Shown: positions 15,131-20,980 of the stretch, piece after piece
Position numbering within the stretch: the first letter of the stretch is position 1
Layout: each line of letters opens with the position of its first letter
Source: an uncultured Saprospirales bacterium
GTDB taxonomy: Bacteria > Bacteroidota > Bacteroidia > Chitinophagales > Saprospiraceae
NCBI GenBank assembly: GCA_937926355.1
Contig: CALAZP010000009.1
Coordinates: 1-20,980 of the forward strand
DNA: 20,980 nucleotides
Reading direction: 5' to 3'
Program-made: the position numbers and the translations under genes
Notes under the pieces: generated by a model
What the model saw: the letters and a program-made list of their open reading frames with translations, nothing else
Databases searched by the model: none
What the model was told of the DNA's origin: nothing

Positions 15131-15373
15131 ATGAAACCATTGAATTGGGTTAGAATATTAAGAATAGCAATAGGAATTTCACTTTTAGGAAGCTACGTTT
15201 TCTACAGTGATTCCATTTTTGTTCTTGTGGCTGGAGGTATCCTCATGGCTCAGGGAATTCTTAATGTAGGCTGTCCACCTTTTGTAGGAAATGCCACCTG
15301 CAATAATCCTCAAAAGGCTATAGATTTTAATAAGGAAGATTTGTCTGAAGTTGAATACGAAGTAATCTCTTAA
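15131..15373 (+). CDS. Small two-helix membrane protein, DUF2892/YgaP-tail-like
   Basis: 80 residues. Two membrane helices (about 8-26 and 29-46) are followed by a cysteine pair in GCPPFVGNATC (Cys48, Cys57) and an acidic tail. The arrangement recalls DUF2892 proteins and the membrane tail of the rhodanese YgaP, where a CPxxxLGxxTC-like segment follows the helices. It lies 18 bases after the CstB-like gene and is almost certainly cotranscribed. It could hold a rhodanese at the membrane or help move a sulfur species; this is inference. Its stop overlaps that of the convergent SDR gene. Confidence 0.72.
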   Translation: MKPLNWVRILRIAIGISLLGSYVFYSDSIFVLVAGGILMAQGILNVGCPPFVGNATCNNPQKAIDFNKEDLSEVEYEVIS

Positions 15374-16140
15374 AGACCATTGGCCAAAAATCCGCCATCT
15401 ATGGCGAGATTTTGACCAGTGATATAGGAGGCTTTATCCATGGTCAAAAAGGCAACTGCGGACGCTACTTCCTCAGGTAGTGCTATTCGATTAAATGGAG
15501 TTCGTTGATGAATGAGCTCCATTTTTTTATGGTCCATTAATACGGGTTCTACTAGAGGGGTATGAGTGTACCATGGGGAAACAGCATTTACTCGAATTCC
15601 ATCGGGAGCCCACTCTACAGCCAAGTGCTTAACTAACTGAATTAAAGCTGCTTTAGTCATTCCATAAGGAGCACCACTTTTAACATCGACAGAACCAGCT
15701 ACCGATCCAATGAAAATAACTGATGCAGGAGCAGCCTTTAGGAGAAAAGGATAGATGGATTGAGTGAGTTCCAGAGCGGCAAATAGGTTTGTATTAAAAA
15801 TTTGTTGAACTTCTGAGGAAGTGTATTCTACCATCTTTTTTCTAATATTCATCCCAACATTATTCACTAATGCATCAAGTGAAGCCCCTGTCTCCTTTAT
15901 CCGTTCAACAATTCTAATTTGGTCCTCTTTAGAGGTAATATCACCTGGAATAGCTGTTGCAAGAATCCCCCTATTCTTAAGTTCTTGGGTCGCATCATTT
16001 AGTTCTTTGGGATTCCTAGCTACTAAATACAACTCAGCACCTAAGTCTCCCATTTCAGAAGCAGTAGCCCATCCGATTCCTTTACTGGCACCTGTGATTA
16101 ACACCTTTTTATTTTCTAAACTCCATTTATTTTGTGACAT
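15370..16140 (-). CDS. Short-chain dehydrogenase/reductase, tropinone-reductase-like
   Basis: 256 residues from the ATG at 16138-16140. An upstream in-frame ATG would add 20 hydrophobic, unconserved residues and was not chosen. The cofactor loop GASKGIG is at 17-23, NNVG at 93-96, and the catalytic Ser146, Tyr159 and Lys163 are in place (YGMTK). The C-terminus YITGQNLAIDGG is typical of classical SDRs. The opening KWSLENKKVLITGASKGIG resembles the tropinone-reductase-like subgroup, so a carbonyl reductase acting with NADPH is likely. The substrate is unknown, and a sulfur role cannot be shown. It is convergent with the DUF2892-like gene, sharing four bases at the stops, and divergent from the lipoprotein. 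Confidence 0.9.
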   Translation of the reverse strand: MSQNKWSLENKKVLITGASKGIGWATASEMGDLGAELYLVARNPKELNDATQELKNRGILATAIPGDITSKEDQIRIVERIKETGASLDALVNNVGMNIRKKMVEYTSSEVQQIFNTNLFAALELTQSIYPFLLKAAPASVIFIGSVAGSVDVKSGAPYGMTKAALIQLVKHLAVEWAPDGIRVNAVSPWYTHTPLVEPVLMDHKKMELIHQRTPFNRIALPEEVASAVAFLTMDKASYITGQNLAIDGGFLANGL

Positions 16141-16218
16141 ACAAATTATTTTATAATAAATTATGAAGAATACCGTTCCCTTTTGAATTAATAAACACAA
16201 TCTAAAAGTATTTGAAAA

Positions 16219-16677
16219 ATGAAAAAATCCATTTTTACTTTTTTTATAGCGATTCCTTTTTTGGGTATGTTAAGCTGTAGTGAAAGCAATACTTCTAATC
16301 AAGGAGAAATTGCTGTTACAGAAGAGGTTGTTGAGACCAACCCGTGGGATGAAGCTATGGATAGTTATCACGATGTTATGGCAGCGACCTTTCATCCCGC
16401 TGAAGAAAATAATTTAGCCCCTTTGAAAGAGCGCTATAAAGAACTGGTAGATCAATCTATCTCTTGGGGTGAAATTTCCATCCCTGAAAAGCATCAAGGT
16501 AAAGAATTAGAAAATCGCCTTGAAGAACTTAAATCTCAATCTATTAGTTTGAGTGAGATGATCGAGGGAGGGTCTTCAGATGAAGACTTGAAAGAAGCGA
16601 TTGTAGCACTTCACGATGTATTTCATGGCATTATGGGTGCGTGTAAGGATGGCGACAAACACGGAATGCACCATTAA
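16219..16677 (+). CDS. Helical lipoprotein, cytochrome b562-like pattern, function unknown
   Basis: 152 residues. A lipoprotein signal ends with Cys20 (GMLSC), followed by a Ser/Thr/Glu-rich linker, so it should be anchored outside the cytoplasm. From about residue 44 the sequence is helical, in roughly four amphipathic segments. Histidines and methionines are spaced along the first (MDSYHDVMAATFH) and last (ALHDVFHGIMGACK) helices, and the tail is His/Met-rich (HGMHH). No CxxCH is present, so haem c is excluded. The pattern recalls four-helix cytochrome b562 or metal-binding bundles, but this is resemblance only. It starts 78 bases from the divergent SDR gene and ends 10 bases from the convergent cupin gene. 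Confidence 0.75.
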   Translation: MKKSIFTFFIAIPFLGMLSCSESNTSNQGEIAVTEEVVETNPWDEAMDSYHDVMAATFHPAEENNLAPLKERYKELVDQSISWGEISIPEKHQGKELENRLEELKSQSISLSEMIEGGSSDEDLKEAIVALHDVFHGIMGACKDGDKHGMHH

Positions 16678-16687
16678 GAAAGAGTAG

Positions 16688-18280
16688 CTAACCTTTTTTT
16701 TGAGCTATTACCACATATCGAGTAGAGGGACAACTGTCGGAAGTTTTAGCAATGGGTTCTAAACTTGCAGCATCTAACAATTGTACCTCTCCTCTAAATG
16801 ATTGTTCAAAATATTTTCTGACCCTATTCATAGGAGGTAAAAACCGTTTGTGTTTGCCAGCATAGTGCAGATCCATTTCATCTCCCTGAAAACTAATATT
16901 GATGATTTCGCTTTCCTGAAACATACGTCCATGCGCTTCTATTAAAGATGGGGTTCGCAGTGAGAGTACTTTTGAATCTGATGAAACCATCAGGTTAGGA
17001 TACCATCGGATGTGATCAGGGGTGATAAAGTCTCCGACAAACCAGCCTCCATTTTTGACCAAATCAGCGGTTTTGTTTACCGCATTTTCCAGTTCCTGAT
17101 AAGGTAGGTAATGGAAAACATTCAATCCACTATAAGCTAAATCAAATTGTTGGTCGGATTCCCACTGAAGAAGATCAGCTTGAATAGCATGAATGCGTTT
17201 CCTTGCTACGCTCACCATAGATTCGGAAATATCAATACCCAAGAGATTTTCCTTTTTTATACCTAAATGCTCAATGATATAAGATTCGGACAAACCCGTC
17301 CCACTTCCTATTGAGAGGACAGTTTGAATAGAATGGTGCTCAAAAAAATATTGCAAATACTGGGCAATGAAGGAAGTCAAACAAGGTTGACCAATTAATG
17401 CATCATAAACCTCCGCGTATTTGTTGAATGGATCAGATTCTGCGGAATAAATTCTATTCTCTTCTTGAAAACCTGCTACTGCTTTTAGTTCTCTTATTAA
17501 AATTTTCCATTGTATAGAATGGCTAATGTGGCCCATTTCATCAACCAATTCATTGAGTTTTTCAATTAATGGAGCGTGATGTGCTGGGTCAAAAATCTTT
17601 TTTCTCGTAGAATCGAAATGTGGATGCCTCATTTTTGACATTCGTTTTCCAAGTTCTACCATATACCTGATATAAGTCGTGAAATCTGGTTTGGGAGATT
17701 TCTCTGTCCATTTAACTTCCTGCTCAGGTAAAGCGAAAAACACCCCTCCATCTACCCTTTGAATGACTGGATGTTCCAGAGCAAATACCCGGGCGTCTCC
17801 TGTGATATTTTCTTGATTTTCAGGGGTTCCATAGACGTGTAAACTGAGGAAATGTTCATCCTTAGTGGGATTACCCATTTGGTGAATGAGTTGGTGATTA
17901 ACCCCAATAACATCTCCTTTTTCCATATCCCATCTGGCCAACGTAATCAATTCTTCCTCCTCCATTCGGAAAGTGGCATGTTCTGCTGGACCAAATACCT
18001 GAACGGCACCCCATGAAGTAAAACCGTGGTCGTGAATTCCCGAAAAATCTCCAGGAGCCCAAGACATGACCATAATTTCAAAATGCCGACCTTGAAAAAC
18101 TAATTGGCGACCGTAACTGTCAGCTACTGGATGTTCAAAATCAGCCCATGGCATTAAATCTTCGGCTGTAACTTGAGCTTCTAAAACAATTGTCCTGACC
18201 TCTGCTGAGGAGAAAGTATTTTTTTCTGCAAGAAGGTCGCTAATATATTGAATGGAGGATGGAAGAGCTGGATAAGTCAA
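16688..18280 (-). CDS. Cysteine-dioxygenase-like cupin fused to SAM methyltransferase
   Basis: 530 residues. Residues 45-155 form a cupin of the cysteine dioxygenase type I family. Iron ligands are His83 and His85 in GIHDHGF and His133 in LIHQMGNP; Tyr150 in SLHVYG fits the conserved CDO tyrosine. Such enzymes add O2 to a thiol, giving a sulfinate. A helical middle (about 195-300) leads to a class I methyltransferase domain: motif I VLSIGSGTGL (321-330), acidic Asp350 in GIDISESM, then FDLAYSGLNVFHYLP. The gene begins with TTG; a stop lies three codons upstream and the next ATG is inside the cupin edge. Thiol substrate and methyl acceptor are unknown. It diverges from the thioredoxin operon. 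Confidence 0.82.
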   Translation of the reverse strand: MTYPALPSSIQYISDLLAEKNTFSSAEVRTIVLEAQVTAEDLMPWADFEHPVADSYGRQLVFQGRHFEIMVMSWAPGDFSGIHDHGFTSWGAVQVFGPAEHATFRMEEEELITLARWDMEKGDVIGVNHQLIHQMGNPTKDEHFLSLHVYGTPENQENITGDARVFALEHPVIQRVDGGVFFALPEQEVKWTEKSPKPDFTTYIRYMVELGKRMSKMRHPHFDSTRKKIFDPAHHAPLIEKLNELVDEMGHISHSIQWKILIRELKAVAGFQEENRIYSAESDPFNKYAEVYDALIGQPCLTSFIAQYLQYFFEHHSIQTVLSIGSGTGLSESYIIEHLGIKKENLLGIDISESMVSVARKRIHAIQADLLQWESDQQFDLAYSGLNVFHYLPYQELENAVNKTADLVKNGGWFVGDFITPDHIRWYPNLMVSSDSKVLSLRTPSLIEAHGRMFQESEIINISFQGDEMDLHYAGKHKRFLPPMNRVRKYFEQSFRGEVQLLDAASLEPIAKTSDSCPSTRYVVIAQKKG

Positions 18281-18316
18281 AGTATTTTAGGTTTATCGTC
18301 TTTTGATTCAAAAAAT

Positions 18317-18336
18317 AAATGATATATTCATCATAT
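18317..18336. promoter_or_regulatory. Weak copy of the ATATGA/TCATAT dyad in a divergent intergenic region
   Basis: AAATGAT-ATATTC-ATCATAT has the same 7-6-7 layout as the dyads at 5426 and 13610, with mismatches in both arms. It lies 36 bases before the cupin start and 120 bases before the thioredoxin start. On the minus strand, TATTTTTTG (18317-18309), a -7-like box with one extra T, begins at its edge, so control of the cupin gene is the likelier role. Confidence 0.35.
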
Positions 18337-18367
18337 ATAATGAAAATTTAAGCAAAAGGTTGCTTTC

Positions 18368-18395
18368 TTGAGTGACTAACATCACAGTATATTTG
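18368..18395 (+). promoter_or_regulatory. Promoter of the thioredoxin-YeeE-sulfite oxidase operon with CRP/FNR-type dyad
   Basis: TTG (18368-18370) and TATATTTG (18388-18395) are 17 bases apart, and the -7 box matches TAnnTTTG exactly. Between them sits AGTGA-CTAACA-TCACA (18371-18386), one mismatch from the CRP-type consensus. Here the dyad fills the spacer, so a bound protein would more likely block this promoter than activate it, unlike the arrangement at 13201. Confidence 0.58.
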
Positions 18396-18456
18396 TTTTA
18401 TCAACTAGATATTTGGGTTGTTTAAAGATGTTTTAAAAAATTCAAATGCAAATATC

Positions 18457-18768
18457 ATGACCAAAAAAATGTCATTTAATGAATTAATCAATGGCGAAAA
18501 GCCAGTATTAGTCGATTTTTCAGCAGAGTGGTGTGGACCTTGTAAGGCAATGGCACCCATCCTAAAAGATGTAGCCGCTGAAATTGGAGGAAAAGCTTCC
18601 ATCGTCAAAATTGATGTAGATAAAAACCCTCAATTATCTGCTAAAATGCAAATACAAGGGGTACCCACATTTGTTTTATTCCAGAAAGGTGAAGTGAAAT
18701 GGAGTCAATCAGGAATGCAATCTGCCCATCAATTGACTCACGTGATCAATCAGTACACACAGAATTAA
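18457..18768 (+). CDS. trxA: Thioredoxin
   Basis: 103 residues from the ATG at 18457; an ATG four codons later is also possible, and a TTG at 18418 would add an unconserved leader. The domain is a complete thioredoxin with VLVDFSAEWCGPCKAMAP (Cys26, Cys29), IDVDKNPQLSAKM and the cis-proline GVPTFVLF. No signal peptide, so it works in the cytoplasm. It heads an operon with two YeeE/YedE-like proteins (27-base gap) and a sulfite oxidase. In that setting it may reduce persulfides or thiosulfate-derived sulfane sulfur carried in by the membrane proteins, in addition to general disulfide reduction and MsrB recycling. Confidence 0.92.
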   Translation: MTKKMSFNELINGEKPVLVDFSAEWCGPCKAMAPILKDVAAEIGGKASIVKIDVDKNPQLSAKMQIQGVPTFVLFQKGEVKWSQSGMQSAHQLTHVINQYTQN

Positions 18769-18795
18769 TTAGAAATACCAAAAAATTTATTCAAC

Positions 18796-19374
18796 ATGAA
18801 TATTATTGAAATGATCAACCAACCATGGCATTGGGCATTTTCCGGAGCTATGATTGCATTAGTTTTGATTCTTTTAACCTGGATGGGAAGAAGTTTTGGG
18901 GTTTCCATGTCTTTCAGGAATATTTGTTCCATCTCAGGAGCGGGGAAAAAGAATACTTTTTTTAATATCAACTTAAAGGATGAGTATTGGCGAATGGTTT
19001 TTGTACTTGGAGGTATTGTAGGTGGCATTATTGGATTTACTTTATTGAAAAGTCCGGAACCAGTTGCTATTGCAGATGCTACCGTTCAAAGTCTCAAAGG
19101 ACTGGGTTTTGATTATCCTGCTTCAGATGAAAAGGGTTTAGGTTTTGTCCCAACTGATATGTATAATTTTGAAAACCTAAAAGGAGTTATTTTCGCTATT
19201 CTTGGGGGATTTTTAGTTGGATTTGGAAGTAGGTATGGAGATGGATGTACTTCAGGTCATGCCATTTCTGGACTTTCCCACCTTCAAATCTCTTCTTTGA
19301 TTACGGTAATTGGATTTTTTATTGGTGGACTCATTATGACCCATTTGTTGATGCCTATATTCTTCACCCTTTAA
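18796..19374 (+). CDS. YeeE/YedE (sulfur transport) family membrane protein, N-terminal-half type
   Basis: 192 residues with about four to five membrane helices. It has two family cysteine sites: Cys44 in SFRNICSI and Cys151 in SRYGDGCTSGHAISG, the latter being the hallmark of YeeE/YedE proteins. Full-length YeeE (TsuA, about 350 residues) imports thiosulfate by passing it along conserved cysteines. Here the family is split into two half-size proteins, this one and its neighbour 10 bases downstream, which together make 337 residues. The pair likely forms the channel for thiosulfate or another small sulfur compound in the inner membrane. It follows thioredoxin and precedes a sulfite oxidase in the same operon. 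Confidence 0.9.
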   Translation: MNIIEMINQPWHWAFSGAMIALVLILLTWMGRSFGVSMSFRNICSISGAGKKNTFFNINLKDEYWRMVFVLGGIVGGIIGFTLLKSPEPVAIADATVQSLKGLGFDYPASDEKGLGFVPTDMYNFENLKGVIFAILGGFLVGFGSRYGDGCTSGHAISGLSHLQISSLITVIGFFIGGLIMTHLLMPIFFTL

Positions 19375-19384
19375 AACGATTGAG

Positions 19385-19822
19385 ATGAATCAGAATACAG
19401 AAAAACTTCCAAGGTTAATAGCCTTTTTTGCCGTAGGCATACTTTTTGGAATTATTATGACCAAATCCGAAGCTATTTCTTGGTTTAGGATATACGAAAT
19501 GTTTCGATTTGAAAGTTTCCATATGTTTGGCATCATCGGAACAGCTGTGGTAATTGGAGCTATAGCGATGTTCCTTATGAAGAAATCAAACGTAAAAACA
19601 CTTCGTGATACGGCGGTAAGTTACACCCCAATGTCTTTTAGTCTTCCTAGACACATTATTGCAGGTACTATATTTGGGTTAGGGTGGGCACTTGTAGGGA
19701 GCTGCCCAGGTCCAATGTACATCCTATTAGGTCATGGCTACTGGATGTTTGCCCTAGTTATATTAAGTGCTATATTAGGAACCTATACTTATGGGGTTAT
19801 AAAGGATAAATTACCTCATTAA
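19385..19822 (+). CDS. YeeE/YedE-related DUF6691-type membrane protein, C-terminal-half type
   Basis: 145 residues with about four membrane helices. The family motif FGLGWALVGSCPGPMY carries one conserved cysteine, Cys107, matching the last of the three cysteine sites in full-length YeeE. The N-terminal helix (about 10-26) begins directly after a short charged segment. It starts 10 bases after its partner and ends four bases before the sulfite oxidase start, so all are translated from one message. The two halves probably assemble into one transporter. Similar half-size pairs accompany persulfide dioxygenases in other bacteria; the exact substrate cannot be read from sequence. Confidence 0.88.
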   Translation: MNQNTEKLPRLIAFFAVGILFGIIMTKSEAISWFRIYEMFRFESFHMFGIIGTAVVIGAIAMFLMKKSNVKTLRDTAVSYTPMSFSLPRHIIAGTIFGLGWALVGSCPGPMYILLGHGYWMFALVILSAILGTYTYGVIKDKLPH

Positions 19823-19826
19823 ATAA

Positions 19827-20980
19827 ATGAATATGCTCAGGGAACAATTACAATCCAGAAGAAAGTTTATCAAAAAAGGAGGAGTGCTGACTTTGGGAAT
19901 GATAGGAGGAATAATGGCCTCGGGAACTGGCAACAGTCCTTGGTTTAAAGGCCCCATAGCGATGCCGAAGCTACCTGGTAAACATCTGGATATGATTGTT
20001 TTGAATGAAAGGCCAGTTAACGCTGAAACCCCTGCACATTTATTGGACCATTCCTTTACGCCTAATGATTTATTTTTTGTTCGTAATAATGGAATTCCTC
20101 CTGAGGTAAATGCATCAGCGGTTGCAAATTGGACGTTAGAAGTAGATGGAGAAGGGGCGGAGCAAAAGCAATCCTGGAGTTTACAGGATTTAAAATCCGA
20201 ATTTGAGGTCGTTACCCTGGCTATAACTTTAGAATGTGGGGGAAATGGTAGAAAGGAATTTAATCCACCTGCTTCTGGTAATCAATGGGGAGTGGGTGCA
20301 GTAGGTTGCGTAAAATGGACAGGAGTTCGCTTGAGAGATGTACTCCAGAAAGTGGGTATTAAATCGAATGCTGTTTATATAGGGTACTATGGAAAAGATA
20401 CCCATATTAGTGGGGATGCCAGTAAAATTCCAATTTCAAGAGGAGTCCCCATCGAAAAGGCATTGGAACCTGAATGTTTAATAGCCTGGGAAATGAATGG
20501 CCAACCTTTACCTGCTCTTAATGGCTATCCACTAAGATTGGTTATCGGAGGCTATCCAGCTTCTACATCTGGAAAATGGTTGTACAAAATTTCAATTAGA
20601 GATCAAGTACACGATGGACCAAAAATGGAAGCCCCATCCTATCGGGTTCCCTGCAAACCTGTCGCGCCTGGCACAAAAGTGCCCAATGAGGAAATGTGTA
20701 TTATTGAATCCATGCCGGTGAAATCCTTAATTACTTATCCAAGAACTGGTGCTACCATACCTGTAAGGAATAAGCTTCCAATTAGAGGACATGCCTGGGG
20801 AGGGAAAGAGGAAGTTAGAACTGTGGAGTATTCTATAGATTATGGAAGTACCTGGCAGAAATGTAATCTTAACCCTCCGCTCAATAAATTTGCTTGGCAG
20901 GACTTTAATGCCCAGATCACTTTCCCTTCATCAGGATATTATGAGGTTTGGGTGAAAGCTACAGATGCGGAGGGTAATGC
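19827..20980 (+). CDS. Tat-exported sulfite oxidase (SorA/SoxC-like), 3' end missing
   Basis: 384 complete codons are visible with no stop, so the gene continues past the right edge. The ATG at 19827 is chosen, with 19833 also possible. A twin-arginine signal, QSRRKFIKKGG (residues 9-19) followed by a hydrophobic stretch, sends the folded molybdoenzyme to the periplasm. The oxidoreductase molybdopterin domain carries the Mo-ligand cysteine Cys137 in LECGGNGR. The C-terminal immunoglobulin-like dimerisation domain starts near residue 295 (MPVKSLITYPRTGATIPV). This is the sulfite oxidase family, which turns sulfite into sulfate and usually passes electrons to a cytochrome c. A SoxC-type role is not excluded, but no other sox gene is in view. 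Confidence 0.93.
   Translation, partial: MNMLREQLQSRRKFIKKGGVLTLGMIGGIMASGTGNSPWFKGPIAMPKLPGKHLDMIVLNERPVNAETPAHLLDHSFTPNDLFFVRNNGIPPEVNASAVANWTLEVDGEGAEQKQSWSLQDLKSEFEVVTLAITLECGGNGRKEFNPPASGNQWGVGAVGCVKWTGVRLRDVLQKVGIKSNAVYIGYYGKDTHISGDASKIPISRGVPIEKALEPECLIAWEMNGQPLPALNGYPLRLVIGGYPASTSGKWLYKISIRDQVHDGPKMEAPSYRVPCKPVAPGTKVPNEEMCIIESMPVKSLITYPRTGATIPVRNKLPIRGHAWGGKEEVRTVEYSIDYGSTWQKCNLNPPLNKFAWQDFNAQITFPSSGYYEVWVKATDAEGN

Noticed and set aside
15821..16156. 111-codon open frame on the plus strand opposite the SDR gene
   Set aside because: The opposite strand encodes a well-conserved SDR with all catalytic residues. The plus frame shows no domain and no upstream signal.
16141..16200. Upstream ATG giving the SDR a 20-residue hydrophobic N-terminus
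   Set aside because: The extra segment resembles translated intergenic AT-rich DNA. Cytoplasmic SDRs start just before the cofactor loop, as from the ATG at 16138-16140.
16682..16710. Hairpin between the lipoprotein and cupin genes as a terminator
   Set aside because: Only a five-base inverted repeat flanks a T run, and the T run is in the loop rather than after the stem.

Overview
The window looks like a chromosomal segment of a member of the Bacteroidota, probably an aerobic Cytophagales-like bacterium. The DNA is AT-rich, genes mostly lack clear Shine-Dalgarno sequences, and several promoters match the Bacteroidota pattern TTG / TAnnTTTG (-33/-7). Several proteins, such as the lipoprotein cytochrome c and the fused Fe-S/NrfD subunit, also fit this group. 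No rRNA, tRNA, insertion sequence, phage gene or CRISPR array is visible.

Layout. Positions 1-2032 hold a tight minus-strand trio: lipoprotein cytochrome c, anmK and a partial NAD-dependent epimerase, with overlapping start and stop codons. Positions 2130-3650 hold plus-strand housekeeping and stress genes: an SPFH/prohibitin-like protein closed by a clear hairpin terminator, a DUF2007-like protein and msrB. From 3718 to the right edge, most genes concern inorganic or organic sulfur. They are SulP transporter 1; a cytoplasmic molybdopterin oxidoreductase with a fused Fe-S/NrfD partner (SoeABC-like); a convergent patatin; a rhodanese and SulP transporter 2; then a rhodanese, a CstB-like persulfide dioxygenase with two rhodanese domains, and a DUF2892-like membrane protein. 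A convergent SDR and a divergent lipoprotein follow. Next is a minus-strand cysteine-dioxygenase-like cupin fused to a methyltransferase. The window ends in a plus-strand operon of thioredoxin, two half-size YeeE/YedE proteins and a Tat-exported sulfite oxidase (SorA/SoxC-like) that runs off the edge.

Reading of the set (inference). The two YeeE/YedE halves would move thiosulfate or a related sulfur species across the membrane. Rhodaneses and thioredoxin would pass sulfane sulfur, and the CstB-like enzyme would oxidise persulfide to sulfite. Sulfite would then be oxidised in the cytoplasm by the SoeABC-like complex, feeding quinone, and in the periplasm by the SorA/SoxC-like enzyme. The SulP proteins could move the sulfate. 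The cupin would bring in thiol sulfur, for example from cysteine. This is a route without the Sox or Dsr core, as far as the window shows.

Regulation. Two families of DNA dyads recur in front of these genes. One, ATATGA(A/T)-N6-TTCATAT, overlaps the -7 element in the same phase at SulP 1, the SoeBC-like gene and the CstB-like gene, with a weaker fourth copy in front of the cupin gene. The other is a CRP/FNR-type (T/A)GTGA-N6-TCAC(A/G) dyad at SulP 2, the 13274 rhodanese and thioredoxin. Together they suggest two superimposed sulfur or redox regulons whose regulators are encoded outside the window.
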